55,967 nt of DNA from Planctomycetota bacterium (GCA_018970785.1 JAGWVR010000011.1:1-55967); one strand, 5' to 3'. Numbered from the stretch's first letter, positions 31,826-41,980 are shown. Numbers and translations: made by a program. Notes: generated from the sequence alone by a model not told the origin.

Positions 31826-34120
31826 TCAGGCCGGTTCGCCCACGAGGTCGATGACGGTGTGGAGGAACGTCTCGTCGTGGAAGCTGCTCTTGGTCAGGTA
31901 GCGGTTGGCGCCCGCGTCGAGGCCCCGGAGCCGGTCTTCCTCGCGATCCTTGTAGGAGACGATGACGACCGGGATGTGGCGCCGGAGCGGATCGTTCTTG
32001 AGCAGGGTCACGAGGCCGACGCCGTCCATCCGTGGCATGTCGACATCGGTCACCACCAGATCGTAGTCGCCCCCCCGGATCGCGTTCCAGCCGTCCATCC
32101 CGTCGACGGCGACGTCGACGGTGAAGCCCCGCGATTGGAGGAGTTGTCTCTCCAGTTCACGCACGGTGATCGAGTCGTCCACGACGAGGATCCGCTTGGA
32201 GCGTCGGGTCTGCTGCGCGATCCGCTCGAACTCCAGCCGCGACAGCCGGCGGCCCATCAGCACGTTGTCGATCGACAGGACGAGATCCTCGACATCGACG
32301 ATCAGGACAGGATCGCCGTTCTCCAGCAGCGACGCGCTGCTGATGTCGGGCACCTTGCCGAGCCGCGGGTCGAGAGGGCGGACCTCCAGGTCACGTTCGC
32401 CGAGGATCGCGTTGACCACCAGCCCGAAGCGCTGGCCGCGATCGCTGATCACCACCACCGGCATCGGATCACCGGGGGCCTCGCCGCCGTCGACGTCGAG
32501 GATCTGTGCCGCCACCACCAGACCGATCGAGCCGCCGTCGTGGTCGAAGTACTGCCGGCCCTCGATCGTGCGGACATCGGCATGCCCGCAGAGCAGGATG
32601 CGGTCGATCCGCGTCAGCGGGAAGGCGTAGGGTTCGCCGCCGATGTCGACCAGCAATGCCCGGATCACCGACATCGTGATCGGCAGCTGGAGGGTGAACA
32701 CGGTCCGTCGCCCCGGCTGGCTGGCGACGCGCACGGTCCCGCCGACGCCCTTGACCATGCTCTGGACCACGTCGAGGCCGACACCCCGGCCGGAGAGTTC
32801 CGTCACCTGTTCCTTCGTCGAGAAGCCGGGGAGGAAGAGGAACTCGAGGATCTCGGCCTCGGAGAGCCGCTCTGCCACCTGCCGGGCGACGAGATCGCGT
32901 TCGACGGCCCGCGAGCGGAGGCGTTCGATGTCGACACCACGTCCGTCGTCGGAGAGGACGATCTGCAGCATCCCGGCGCGGTGCCGGGCTTCGAGGACAA
33001 TCGTTCCCGCGGCCGGCTTGCCGGCGGCGATGCGTTCCGTAGCCGGTTCGATTCCATGGTCGAGGGCGTTGCGGAGCAGATGGGTGAGGGGAGCCTCGAG
33101 TTTGTCGAGGATGTCGCGGTCGACCCCCGTCTGCTCGCCGCGGACCTCGAGCCGAACCTGCTTGCCGAGCGTCCGCGACAGGTCACGGACGAGGCGCGGG
33201 ATGCCGCGCAGACCGTCGGCGAGCGGGCGCATCCGGCTGACGATGACCTCGTGGTGCAGCCGGCCGGAGAGGTCTTCGTTGCGGCGGGCGAAGCTCTCGA
33301 AGTCCTCGAGATGGCGATTGATCGCGACCAGTGTCTCCTCGCACCGCGCCCGGAGCCGCTCCACCATCGCCGGCAGCGGGGAGGCGGGGCCCGAGCGGTC
33401 GACGGTCACCCGGTCCTCGAGGGCCGCCACGGTGTCGCACAGATCGACCTGGGAAGCCCGGAGCGAGAGCAGCGAGTCGACGAACGGGCGCAACTGCCGC
33501 GTCTCCACCAGCGACTCGCCGGCGAGACCGACCAGCCGCGTCAAGCTGTCGGCCGAGACACGGACGACCCGATCGACCGGCTCGAGCATCGTTTCGCTGG
33601 CGGGGATCGTGACCGGATCGGGCGGCAATGCGACGGCGTGCCCGGGGATCGCCACCACGGTGTCGGGCATGCGGGGCGACGGCGCTGCGGCCGGGACGAG
33701 GGCGGGGGCCGGTGCGGGGGTGCTGCCCAACGACGTGAGCCGAGCGACGACGGCGTCGGCGCGTCGACCCCACGGTCCGTCGGGAGCGAGGGCGTCGTCG
33801 GCGGCAGCGATCGCCGACAGGAAGTCGATGCCCTCGAGGAGGGCGTCGACGTGTTCCGGCCCGACGCGCAGCGTGCCGACACCGGCGGCCACGAAGCAAT
33901 CCTCCAGCGCGTGGGCCACCCGGACGGCCGGATCGAGCCCCACGATCCGCGCCGCGCCCTTGAGCGAGTGGGCGGCGCGCATCAGCGACTCCACGAGGCG
34001 CGGCGAGCGGTCCGGGGATTCGACGGCCAGCACGCCGGCGGACAGGACGGACGTCTGGCTCTCCGCCTCGAGGCGGAACAGTTCCAGCATCGAAAAGCCG
34101 CTGAGGTCTTCGTCCGCCAC
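31826..34120 (-). CDS. Hybrid CheA histidine kinase with receiver domain (WspE-like)
   Basis: A 764-residue kinase. The domain order is Hpt with His51 (MRAAHSLKGAARIVG), an Ala/Pro linker, dimerisation region, HATPase (LTHLLRNALDHGIE; DDGRGVD; GRGVGLDVVQSMV near residue 440), a CheW-like domain, and a C-terminal REC with DDS at the start and Asp692 in VVTDVDMPRMDG. The attached receiver marks the Wsp-type class rather than a motility CheA. I start at GTG 34120, behind GGAAGGGGG; frames further upstream overlap the next gene. It phosphorylates its own REC and CheB; a separate output regulator is not found nearby. Confidence 0.94.
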   Translation of the reverse strand: MADEDLSGFSMLELFRLEAESQTSVLSAGVLAVESPDRSPRLVESLMRAAHSLKGAARIVGLDPAVRVAHALEDCFVAAGVGTLRVGPEHVDALLEGIDFLSAIAAADDALAPDGPWGRRADAVVARLTSLGSTPAPAPALVPAAAPSPRMPDTVVAIPGHAVALPPDPVTIPASETMLEPVDRVVRVSADSLTRLVGLAGESLVETRQLRPFVDSLLSLRASQVDLCDTVAALEDRVTVDRSGPASPLPAMVERLRARCEETLVAINRHLEDFESFARRNEDLSGRLHHEVIVSRMRPLADGLRGIPRLVRDLSRTLGKQVRLEVRGEQTGVDRDILDKLEAPLTHLLRNALDHGIEPATERIAAGKPAAGTIVLEARHRAGMLQIVLSDDGRGVDIERLRSRAVERDLVARQVAERLSEAEILEFLFLPGFSTKEQVTELSGRGVGLDVVQSMVKGVGGTVRVASQPGRRTVFTLQLPITMSVIRALLVDIGGEPYAFPLTRIDRILLCGHADVRTIEGRQYFDHDGGSIGLVVAAQILDVDGGEAPGDPMPVVVISDRGQRFGLVVNAILGERDLEVRPLDPRLGKVPDISSASLLENGDPVLIVDVEDLVLSIDNVLMGRRLSRLEFERIAQQTRRSKRILVVDDSITVRELERQLLQSRGFTVDVAVDGMDGWNAIRGGDYDLVVTDVDMPRMDGVGLVTLLKNDPLRRHIPVVIVSYKDREEDRLRGLDAGANRYLTKSSFHDETFLHTVIDLVGEPA

Positions 34121-34155
34121 CGCGCCGCCCCCTTCCGTCCCGTTCAGCGACTGCC

Positions 34156-34902
34156 CTAGCTCGCCATCATGCCGCGCAGATCGGCGAACAATCGCTCGTC
34201 GTCGAGGACCCCGACCGCCTGCCCTTGCCAGTCGAACAGCGTCTGGGAATAGCGGGCCGCCGACTGGCTCACGGTCGAGGGCACCGACCGCAGGGCCCCG
34301 CGCTCGACGCGCTGCACCCCGGCCACCTGGTCGACGGCGAAGACCCACATTTCGGCGGCGCCGGCGCGGGATTCGACGACCAGCAGGCGCGCCGGCGGTC
34401 CGGGGTCACCGTCACCTCCCGACGCGGACGCCCGCAGATCGGCGAGGCCGAGGATCCCGCGGAGCGACACGCACAACCGGAGCTGGCCGCGGATGTTGAC
34501 CAGGCCCTCGAGCACCCCCGCGCCGCGGTGGGGGATGCGGTGGAGCGGGCGGAGCGACGTGACTTCGACGAGCACCTCCGCCGGCAGCGCGAACCACTCC
34601 CGGCCGAGGCGGAACAGGAGCATGCTCGTGGCTGCGGTGGTGGCCGGGGCCTCGGGCGCGTCGAGGATCGCGGTCCAGTTCTCCAGATACCCGTCCGGAG
34701 CGGGGCGGTCGAAGAACGTGCGCGCCGCCTCGGCGAGGACCGGGCAATTCCGGCAATGGATGAAGGTCTCCAACTCGGCGCAACTGCGGTCCCCCGAAAC
34801 GCCGATCGTCCGCCAGCAATCGGGCGGGGGGATCGTCCTGATCGGCAGCGGGGGCTGCCCGGCGACGGGAAACGCACGCGGTCCGCTGTCAGGCGTCATC
34901 AC
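34156..34902 (-). CDS. CheW-type coupling protein, WspD-like with Cys motif
   Basis: A 248-residue coupling protein. The first 60 residues hold CWRTIGVSGDRSCAEL and HCRNCPVL, which is the Cys-rich head of WspD. From residue 90 on it is a CheW domain (MLLFRLGREWFALPAEVLVEVTSLRPLHRIPHRG, LVNIRGQLRLCVSL). It would link the receptor to CheA. GTG 34902 and ATG 34899 are both possible starts, overlapping the cheR stop. The CheA gene starts 35 bases further down. Confidence 0.92.
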   Translation of the reverse strand: MMTPDSGPRAFPVAGQPPLPIRTIPPPDCWRTIGVSGDRSCAELETFIHCRNCPVLAEAARTFFDRPAPDGYLENWTAILDAPEAPATTAATSMLLFRLGREWFALPAEVLVEVTSLRPLHRIPHRGAGVLEGLVNIRGQLRLCVSLRGILGLADLRASASGGDGDPGPPARLLVVESRAGAAEMWVFAVDQVAGVQRVERGALRSVPSTVSQSAARYSQTLFDWQGQAVGVLDDERLFADLRGMMAS

Positions 34903-36257
34903 TGGTCCCCCCGGCGGGCGATGACACGGGCGGCGGCACGGCGGTACAGCTCCGCCAGCCGCGCGTCGCCGCGCTGTCCGGCGAGCAGGGCCAGTGCGAG
35001 GCAGGCGTCGGCGTGCGCCGCGTCGAGGTACAGGGTCTTGTGGAAACAGTCCTGGGCGGCGTCGTGATCGGCCGCGGACTGGTGGATCATCCCCATCAGG
35101 AAATAGATTTCCGGGGTCGGTCCGGCGGAACGCTGGTGCTCGGCGCAGACCTCGAGCGCCTCGCTCGTCCGCCCTTGGTTGGCCAGTTCGTTGGCGCGCC
35201 GGATCGCCAGGTGCAACGCGGCCGCGGATGCCGTCGCGCTGCCTGGGGCCGGCCCAACGGAAGGCCCGGCGGACGGCCGCGGCACGGTGGCCCCGGCCTG
35301 CGCCGAGGGCGTCCGCGTCGCGGCCTCGCCGGCCGGTGTCTCGGAGGGGCGCACCGCTGGGCTACCCGGTCGAGTACCGGGCAGCGACTCGCCGCGCGTC
35401 CCGCGCCGTGCCGGCCTGCCGATCGACGAGAAGCCGTCGACACCGCGCCGCAGGGCGAACACCGAGCCCTCGCCGGCTGGAACCCACGCCCCCTTCATGA
35501 TCGGTGGCTCGGCAGCACCGAGGACGAGAAGTCCGTCGGGCCGGAGGAGCGCGTCGATGGCCCGTTCGGCCTCTGCCCGTGCGGCGGGCGTGAGGTAGAT
35601 GAGCAGATTGCGACAGAAGATCACGTCGTAGGGAGCGCGCCCCGCAGCCAGCGCCGTCGCCGTGAACGACTCGTCGAGGAGGTTTCCCCAGGAGAAGCGG
35701 ACGGCGTCGTGGACCGTCGGATCGATCACCGACGATCCCTGTTCCGTGCGGAACCAACGGTCGCGGAACGCGAGGTCGTTGGTCCGGAACGCGTTGGCGG
35801 TGTAGCGGCCGGCGCGGGCCCGCTCGAGCGCGGCCCGGCTGACGTCGGAGGCGTCGATGACGAACGTCCCCGGCTCCAGCCCGGCGTCGAGGAGCGTCAT
35901 CGCGAGCGAATACGGCTCCTCGCCGGCCGCGCAGGGCACGCTCAGCACCCGGACCGCCTGCCGGTCTCGATTCGCGACGCGGTCGCAGATGAAGCGGCGC
36001 ACGAAGCCGTAGACCTGGGGATCGCGGAAGAACCAACTCTCGGCGACGACGACTTCCTCGACCAGAAGGTCCCGTTCGAGGGGGTCGACGGTGGCCCGCG
36101 CGGCGTAGCGCTCGGCATCGGTTTCGGCGAGGACCGCCATCCGTTTACGGACGGCGCGGCGAATCGCCGCCGGACCGACCGTGCCCGGGTCGAGGCCGAT
36201 CCAGCGCCGCAGCAGCGCCTCGGCCGTCGTCTCGTCGACAGGTTCGACGGGCGTCAT
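34899..36257 (-). CDS. CheR-type methyltransferase with TPR tail (WspC-like)
   Basis: A 452-residue protein. The N-terminal 280 residues are a CheR S-adenosylmethionine-dependent glutamate methyltransferase: ESWFFRDPQVYGF, VLSVPCAAGEEPYSLAM for AdoMet, FCRNLLIYL. An Ala/Pro linker of about 80 residues leads to a C-terminal TPR region (NELANQGRTSEALEVC, MGMIHQSAADHDAAQDCFHKTLYLD). This order is that of WspC. The ATG overlaps the upstream cheW stop (ATGA). Confidence 0.93.
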   Translation of the reverse strand: MTPVEPVDETTAEALLRRWIGLDPGTVGPAAIRRAVRKRMAVLAETDAERYAARATVDPLERDLLVEEVVVAESWFFRDPQVYGFVRRFICDRVANRDRQAVRVLSVPCAAGEEPYSLAMTLLDAGLEPGTFVIDASDVSRAALERARAGRYTANAFRTNDLAFRDRWFRTEQGSSVIDPTVHDAVRFSWGNLLDESFTATALAAGRAPYDVIFCRNLLIYLTPAARAEAERAIDALLRPDGLLVLGAAEPPIMKGAWVPAGEGSVFALRRGVDGFSSIGRPARRGTRGESLPGTRPGSPAVRPSETPAGEAATRTPSAQAGATVPRPSAGPSVGPAPGSATASAAALHLAIRRANELANQGRTSEALEVCAEHQRSAGPTPEIYFLMGMIHQSAADHDAAQDCFHKTLYLDAAHADACLALALLAGQRGDARLAELYRRAAARVIARRGDQ

Positions 36258-36739
36258 GGGAGGGCGCGCCGGGGTTCGTCGGGAAACAGCCCGGAGACGA
36301 TCTCCGGGGGGAGCAGCCGCTCGACGTCGAGGAGGTGCACGGTGGCCTGACGCACGCGCAGGATACCTCCCAGAAAAGGAGCGTTGTCCAGCCGCAGTGC
36401 CGGATAGGAGGCGTCGGCCTCCTCCGCGTGGCAGGTGGCGATGACGTTTTCCGCCACCAGTCCCACGCGCACCGCCCGGCCGGGGGCGTTGTCGCCTGCG
36501 GTGGAGGTGAAGTGCACGACGATGATCCGGGTGCTCAGCCTCCGCGTCGCCGGTCGCCCGCGGAGCCGGATCCCGAGATCGACGACGGGGATCAGGTGGC
36601 CGCGGTACGTGAACATCCCCGCGACGTAGTCGGGGAGCATCGGCAACTGGCGGTGCGGCACCAGCGGCAGGACCTCGATCACGTAGCGCGATTCGATGGC
36701 GAACGACTGGCCGTCGATGGTGAAGGTGATCAGCTGCAT
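36254..36739 (-). CDS. CheW-type coupling protein (WspB-like)
   Basis: A 161-residue single CheW domain. MQLITFTIDGQSFAIESRYVIEVLPLVPHRQLP and YVAGMFTYRGHLIPVVDLGIRL are typical of CheW/WspB, ending in RVRQATVHLLDVERLLPPE. It should hold the MCP tip and CheA together. It is the third gene of the operon, 52 bases after the MCP gene, and overlaps cheR by four bases. Confidence 0.93.
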   Translation of the reverse strand: MQLITFTIDGQSFAIESRYVIEVLPLVPHRQLPMLPDYVAGMFTYRGHLIPVVDLGIRLRGRPATRRLSTRIIVVHFTSTAGDNAPGRAVRVGLVAENVIATCHAEEADASYPALRLDNAPFLGGILRVRQATVHLLDVERLLPPEIVSGLFPDEPRRALP

Positions 36740-36791
36740 GCCTGCGCGGTCACGGCCGGCCGGCGGCGGGGAATGCCCGCGGCGGCGGGCT

Positions 36792-38819
36792 TCAGATCGT
36801 GAACCGCGAAACCTCCTCTTTGAGGTCCCCCACCGCCTCGCGGAGATGGATCGTGGCGCTGTTGAAGTCGGTGAGTGATTCGGCCGTCCGCGCGGCCCCC
36901 TCCGCGAGGCGCATCATCGCCTCGCGGATCTGCTCGGCTCCCTGGGACTGGGCGCGCATCCCTTCGGTGACCTGACCGAACCGGCCGGTGATCCCCTGGA
37001 CGGCGGAGATGATGTCGGCGAGTTTCGCCGACACTTCGCCGATCTCGCGGACGCCGCTGCGCACCTGGTCGGTGAACTTGTCCATCTCCATGACGCCGGC
37101 GGAGACGCTGTTCTGCATCTCCTTGACCATCCGCTCGATGTCCAGCGACGCGACCGCGGTCTGGTCGGCGAGCCGGCGGATCTCCCGGGCGACGACGAGG
37201 AACCCGAGCCCGAGTTCTCCGGCCTTCTCGGCCTCGATGGCGGCGTTGATCGAAAGCAGGTTCGTCTGGTCGGCGACTTTGGTGATCGTCGTCACCGCCA
37301 AGTTGATGTTGGCGGCCCGTTCGCTGATCACCGCCAGTTTCGCGTTGAACGACAGCGTGCTGTCGGCGAGGTGCCGCATCGTCGCCCCCATGCCGGCGAG
37401 ATTGACCCGGCCCTCGGCCGCCATGTCGCCGGTGTGGGCCGCCATGTCGTTGACCTCGGTCATCGTCCTGACCAGCTCCTGGCTGGTCACCGAGATCTGC
37501 TTGACCGCGGCGACGGCCTCGCTCGTCGAGGCGCCGTAGTCGCTGATGACTTGTTGCTGCTCGGTGCTCGTCGCCTGGATCGCGGTGGCGGTCGAGATCA
37601 GTGCCACCGACGACTTCTGGATCCGGCCGATGAGGCCACGGAGGTCGTTGGTCATCGTCTGGATCGCGGCCAGCAGCGCCCCTGTCTCGTCGTCGGAGCC
37701 GTTACCGACGTTGGCCCTCAGGTCGCCACCGGCAACCTGCCGGGCCACGCCCACGGCGGTCCGGATCGGGGTCGAGATCGTCCGCGCCACGACGAACGCG
37801 GCGAGCGTCACCCCGACGATCGTCGCCAGCGACAACCAGATGATCGTCGCACGCTGGAAGTTGACCAGCGACAGCGCCTCCCGGGCGTCCTGCTTGACGA
37901 GCATCCCCCACCGGAGGCTCGGCAGGTAGCACCAGGCCGCGGCCACGGCCTCGCCCCGATAATCGACCCCGGAACCGTCGTCGCGCTCGCCGCGCGTCGC
38001 CCGCAGGACCGCCTGTCCGCGCGGGCTGTCGAGCGGGAGCCGCAGGCGGAAGGCGGCGTCGGGGGCATGCCGCAACGGAGTGGTCACGAGGATGTCGTCA
38101 CCGACGCGCATCGCCGCCATGATCTCGCCCGTCGCGCCGAGACCGCTCCAGTCGTCGAGCATGCGCCACAGCGGTTCCGGTCCCAGTCCCAGCGCGACCA
38201 CGCCGATCAGCCGCCCGTCGTCGAGGACCGGGCTGGTGACGAACGCCAGTTGTCGCTGCGCGGGGCCATACGCCTGGAAGCGGCATAACTCCGGTGCCAG
38301 GAGCGACGATGACAGGCGGAACCCGGCCGCCAGTTCCGAACCGGCCAGCTGCCCTTCCTCGAGCGTGGTGCCGGTCGGCACCGAGTCGTCGAGCGAGTAC
38401 AGCACCGCGCCGTCCCGGTCGACGAGGAGCAGTTGTGCGTAACCCAGGGTGCGGGCGGCGTAATCGAGATACGACTTCAGCGCCCGGTCGATGGCCGGTT
38501 CCGTGCCGCCCCGGGGCCGGTCGCCGGCCGCCAGCGCACGAATCGCACGGGCGACGTCGGGAGATCGCCCGAGCGTCGCCCCGTCGCGAAGCCGCTCGGC
38601 GGCGAACGACTCCAGTTCGTTGGCCTTGGCACCGGCGATCTGCACAAGGTTCCGGCGCACCGAGTTCTCGAGGGCCCGGGTCGCGATCCGGGCCGTGGTG
38701 GCGGTGAGGATCGCGCAGGGAATCAGGGCGATCACCAGGAACCAGAACAACAATCTCCCGGCGATCGACCGGGGCATCGATTGCTCCGCCGCCGCGCGAG
38801 CCGAGGGACGCGTCGTCAT
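36792..38819 (-). CDS. Methyl-accepting chemotaxis protein (WspA-like)
   Basis: A 675-residue transmembrane receptor. TM1 lies at about residues 22-42, followed by a large periplasmic Cache-type sensor (to about 320), TM2 at about 325-347, HAMP and a long coiled signalling domain. The tip reads [36 protein letters not shown], close to WspA and unlike motility MCPs. It starts at ATG 38819, which overlaps the stop of the binding-protein gene (ATGA), so receptor and binding protein are made in step. Confidence 0.94.
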   Translation of the reverse strand: MTTRPSARAAAEQSMPRSIAGRLLFWFLVIALIPCAILTATTARIATRALENSVRRNLVQIAGAKANELESFAAERLRDGATLGRSPDVARAIRALAAGDRPRGGTEPAIDRALKSYLDYAARTLGYAQLLLVDRDGAVLYSLDDSVPTGTTLEEGQLAGSELAAGFRLSSSLLAPELCRFQAYGPAQRQLAFVTSPVLDDGRLIGVVALGLGPEPLWRMLDDWSGLGATGEIMAAMRVGDDILVTTPLRHAPDAAFRLRLPLDSPRGQAVLRATRGERDDGSGVDYRGEAVAAAWCYLPSLRWGMLVKQDAREALSLVNFQRATIIWLSLATIVGVTLAAFVVARTISTPIRTAVGVARQVAGGDLRANVGNGSDDETGALLAAIQTMTNDLRGLIGRIQKSSVALISTATAIQATSTEQQQVISDYGASTSEAVAAVKQISVTSQELVRTMTEVNDMAAHTGDMAAEGRVNLAGMGATMRHLADSTLSFNAKLAVISERAANINLAVTTITKVADQTNLLSINAAIEAEKAGELGLGFLVVAREIRRLADQTAVASLDIERMVKEMQNSVSAGVMEMDKFTDQVRSGVREIGEVSAKLADIISAVQGITGRFGQVTEGMRAQSQGAEQIREAMMRLAEGAARTAESLTDFNSATIHLREAVGDLKEEVSRFTI

Positions 38820-40135
38820 CGCACCATGCCTCGCTCGGGCGACGGCGGTTGGCCGGGACGACTGTCGCCGGTTCCGTTCCCGATCGCGGTCGGTGGTGCC
38901 CACGAACCTCCCCAGCGCCGCACGAGCGCGGCGGTGAACTGCTCCCACTGGGAGCGGGAGCGCGTCGTCGGGAAGGGAAAGGGGCGGAACGGTGCCGGCA
39001 CGGGCTTGGCTGCGTCTTCTTCCTGGCCGTCGGGACGGATCACGGCGACACGCATCCGCTGCCAGGTGTGTTGAGACTCAGGATCGACCGCGAGCAGACC
39101 GTCGGCCTCGGCCAGACTGCCGTAGCGAATCGCTTCGCGGACCTGTCGCACGTCGGTGGTATCGGCGTTGCGGACCGCCTGCGCCCAGAGGCCGACGGCC
39201 GTCCGGGCGCCCGCCGTCGACTCGCTGGGGCGTCCCGGGGGCCGCTGGCCCGTCGGACTGGACGGGCCGCCCGAGGTGGCGACCACCGTGGCGGCCCCGG
39301 CCATCGACTCGCCGCCGGGGACGACGTGCGCGGAGAGGGGCAGCACCAGCAGCGGTGTCGTTTCGGAGCGCACCCCCCCGCTACGGAGGTTCCGCGCGAG
39401 CTTTGCGGAGATCGGCCATTCGAGCATGCTGATCACGGCGTCGGGGCGGGCCGCCGTGATCGCGGCAGCCGTCGTGACGAGATCCTGTTCCGCCGTCACG
39501 GTCGACCGGCCGATGATCTCGCAACCCAGGCCGATGAGCAGGTCCTCGGCGATCGCCTCGACACTCCGGCCCCAGGTGTCGTCAGCGGTGACGAGGAAGA
39601 ATCGCCGCGCTCCCCTGTCCTCCGTCAGCCACCGCACTCCCGGCCCGACGAACTGGCTGGCAACGGGACCGGCGTAGACGACATGACGGGACTGCTCGAG
39701 TCCCTCGTAACGAGCCGGGAAGACGAGGAGGTGATCGTTGGCCTCGACGACCCGCAGGACCGCCTTGCGCCCCGGTGTCCGCCAGCAGCCGAACAGCACG
39801 CACACCCCTTCGTCCCTGATCAGCCGGGCTGCCTGCCGCGCGAACGACTGGGGGTCGGAGGCGCCGTCCGCCACGACCCACCGCACCGGGCGTCCGAGGA
39901 GTCCACCGCCGGTGTTGAGATCGGTGAGTGCGGCGATCTCCGCCTCGAGCATCGGCTCCTCGGTCGCGGCATCGGGCCCGGTGCGCGAGTGCAACAATCC
40001 GACCACGATCGCTGTCCGGTCGACCAGCAGGCGATCGACGACGAACCAACCGGCGGCGAGCAACACAAGCCCGGCAAGCAGCCGGACACGTCCGCGGTCG
40101 AGGAATCCGGGCGTGTCCGGCGGAAGGGTCGGCAT
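38816..40135 (-). CDS. UrtA/AmiC-like periplasmic binding protein, membrane-anchored
   Basis: A 439-residue type I periplasmic binding protein. TM anchor [20 protein letters not shown] lies near residues 17-36, followed by [13 protein letters not shown], the UrtA/AmiC block [60 protein letters not shown] and [13 protein letters not shown]. These match the amide/urea binding branch. No ABC permease or ATPase gene is nearby. The second lobe is shorter than in UrtA and the tail is Pro/Arg-rich. I start at ATG 40135; an in-frame ATG at 40237 is the alternative. It heads the chemosensory operon. Confidence 0.85.
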   Translation of the reverse strand: MPTLPPDTPGFLDRGRVRLLAGLVLLAAGWFVVDRLLVDRTAIVVGLLHSRTGPDAATEEPMLEAEIAALTDLNTGGGLLGRPVRWVVADGASDPQSFARQAARLIRDEGVCVLFGCWRTPGRKAVLRVVEANDHLLVFPARYEGLEQSRHVVYAGPVASQFVGPGVRWLTEDRGARRFFLVTADDTWGRSVEAIAEDLLIGLGCEIIGRSTVTAEQDLVTTAAAITAARPDAVISMLEWPISAKLARNLRSGGVRSETTPLLVLPLSAHVVPGGESMAGAATVVATSGGPSSPTGQRPPGRPSESTAGARTAVGLWAQAVRNADTTDVRQVREAIRYGSLAEADGLLAVDPESQHTWQRMRVAVIRPDGQEEDAAKPVPAPFRPFPFPTTRSRSQWEQFTAALVRRWGGSWAPPTAIGNGTGDSRPGQPPSPERGMVR

Positions 40136-40616
40136 GGATGAGAGACGAACTGGCTGCGGGTGACGTCGAAGGGCCGTGGACGCCTGCCGGCCGCCCGGCG
40201 AAGCCGTCGATCGATCGTCCTCAAACGCCGACTTCATCGTGACTTCGAACGCCGTCCTACGCGACTCCTCGGCAGGCCGTTGTCCACGCCGTCCAGCGGC
40301 TGCCGCCGAGACCCCACGTCAGGGCGTGGCCGGTGGTTCCCCCAAAGGGACTGTCTCGCGGCCGTAGGGCTTCGGCTTTGGCGGGGGGGAGTTGGCATCC
40401 ACCATCTCGATACTGTACTGTACCGCCATCCAAACAGGCTTCGGTGCAGGGCTCATCGAGGCTGGGCGTGGTGAATGATCGTCTCCGGACCGTGCGGCGT
40501 TGTCGCTGACGGACCCGTGAAGGCATCGTCGTGCCACGGGGATAGTGATTTTGGCGGTGGGCACGTCCTACGTGCCATCGAATGAAATCGACCGGACCGT
40601 CACGGGAGTCCCGACC
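40136..40616. other. Divergent control region, binding protein / sigma54 activator
   Basis: A 481-base gap between two divergent genes. It contains the palindrome GGCACG-TCCTA-CGTGCC (40560-40576) and tandem TACTGTACTGTACC near 40410-40425. A minus-strand -24-like TGGCACGA lies near 40530 with wrong spacing to a GC at -12. An 81-codon minus-strand open frame (40319-40564) has no family resemblance and is probably not real. Promoters for both directions should lie here. Confidence 0.45.
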
Positions 40617-41876
40617 ATGAACTCGTCGCCTCTGCCATCCACCGCCGGCACGCCGAGTGATCGCTCGGCACAGCGCAAGCCGTCTGCATCCAGTTCGTTT
40701 CTCGATCGGATCGTCGGGGTCTCTCCGTGGGCTCAGCAGGTCCGGCGGGCGATCGAGATGGTCGCCGGCCATCAGTCGAGCGTTCTGGTTCTCGGCCCCA
40801 GCGGCACGGGCAAAGAATTGATCGCCCGCGCCGTTCACGCGTGCAGCAAACGGTCGAACAAGCCGTTCATCCCGGTCGATTGTGCGGCGACGACGGGCCA
40901 GTTGTTCGCCAGCCACATGTTCGGCCATCTGAAGGGCTCCTTCACCGGGGCGACCGCTTCGACGCTCGGTTGCTTCCGGGCTGCCGACGGGGGCACCATT
41001 TTCCTCGACGAAATGGGGGAGATGGAGTTGGAGTTGCAGGCGAAACTGCTGCGCGTGCTCCAGCAACGAACCGTCGTGCCCGTCGGTAGCCACCAAGAAA
41101 TCGCCGTCGATGTCCGCGTCGTCGCCGCCACCAACCGTGATCTCTCGAAGGAGGTGGCCGAAGGTCGGTTCCGCGAGGATCTTTTCTACCGGCTCAACGT
41201 TGTCACCATCCGGACGATTCCGCTGCGCGAGCGGCCTGAGGACATCCCTGTTCTCGCCGTCCGGTACTTGGCGGAACTCGCGGCCCGGCACGGCATGCCG
41301 TTGTGCGGATTGTCGCCGGCGGCGATCGACGCCCTGCAGTCCTACCCGTGGCCGGGCAACGTCCGCGAACTGGAAAATGTTCTCGAGCGGGCGGTGATGT
41401 TCTCGTCGGGCGACGAGATCGAACCCGATGCCCTGACCGGGTTCATGGTGTCCGGTGGGCCGATCCAGGTCGGAGGGGCTTTCGTGAGCCTCGCCGGCGC
41501 CGAGGCGACGGTTCCCGGTGCGACGAGCGATGTTTCCGGGTTGGTGAAGGCCGCCAATCAGGGCGTTCTCGCGACGACGGGGCTTCCCGGCGTGTACCGT
41601 GTCGCTCCGGAGGTGCAGTCCCCCGCCGTAGGTGTCGCGCGGGCTCCCGCCGCACCGGCCAGCGAGCCACGGCCGATTCCCGGAGGTGACTGGCCGACGC
41701 TGGCCGACGTCGAGCGCATGCACCTCGAGAAGACCCTCGCCGCGACCCTCAACAATAAGTCGCTGGCAGCGAAGTTGTTGGGAATCGATCGGTCGGTGCT
41801 TCGCCGCAAATTGCAGCGGCATGGTCTCGAACCGGGAAGCTCCGAGGGCCCGGTCGATGCGGGGCGTGACGACTGA
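40617..41876 (+). CDS. Sigma54-dependent transcription activator without receiver
   Basis: A 419-residue activator. AAA+ core: Walker A GPSGTGKE (residues 60-67), the sigma54-contact loop GSFTGA (107-112; usually GAFTGA), GGTIFLDEMGEM (Walker B, 125-135) and the R-finger region FREDLFYRLNVV. The C-terminal Fis-type HTH is NNKSLAAKLLGIDRSVLRRKLQ at about 376-397. Only about 30 Ser/Pro-rich residues stand before the AAA+ part, so there is no receiver or GAF sensor; it must be controlled by partner proteins or constitutively. ATG 40617 follows GGGAG. The stop lies about 100 bases from the convergent lpxA. Confidence 0.92.
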   Translation: MNSSPLPSTAGTPSDRSAQRKPSASSSFLDRIVGVSPWAQQVRRAIEMVAGHQSSVLVLGPSGTGKELIARAVHACSKRSNKPFIPVDCAATTGQLFASHMFGHLKGSFTGATASTLGCFRAADGGTIFLDEMGEMELELQAKLLRVLQQRTVVPVGSHQEIAVDVRVVAATNRDLSKEVAEGRFREDLFYRLNVVTIRTIPLRERPEDIPVLAVRYLAELAARHGMPLCGLSPAAIDALQSYPWPGNVRELENVLERAVMFSSGDEIEPDALTGFMVSGGPIQVGGAFVSLAGAEATVPGATSDVSGLVKAANQGVLATTGLPGVYRVAPEVQSPAVGVARAPAAPASEPRPIPGGDWPTLADVERMHLEKTLAATLNNKSLAAKLLGIDRSVLRRKLQRHGLEPGSSEGPVDAGRDD

Positions 41877-41939
41877 GTGCTGTCCGCCGGGGTCCGGCGG
41901 TTTCCTCGGGTCGATCGATCGCCGCGGGAGCGTTTTGGT

Positions 41940-41961
41940 TGGCCGCCTTCCGTGGCGGCCA
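41940..41961. terminator. Hairpin between sigma54 activator and lpxA
   Basis: TGGCCGCC (41940-41947) pairs with GGCGGCCA (41954-41961) over a 6-base loop. It sits in the convergent gap and may serve both transcripts, but no T-tract follows on either strand. Confidence 0.35.
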
Positions 41962-41980
41962 CTGCCACAGCCCTACTGCC

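Noticed and set aside
40522..40537. Sigma54 (-24/-12) promoter on the minus strand ahead of the binding-protein gene
   Set aside because: TGGCACGA fits the -24 box but the GC at -12 is one base too near, a spacing that sigma54 rarely tolerates.
40319..40564. An 81-codon minus-strand open frame in the divergent gap
   Set aside because: No ribosome binding site or recognisable fold; it lies over the presumed control region.
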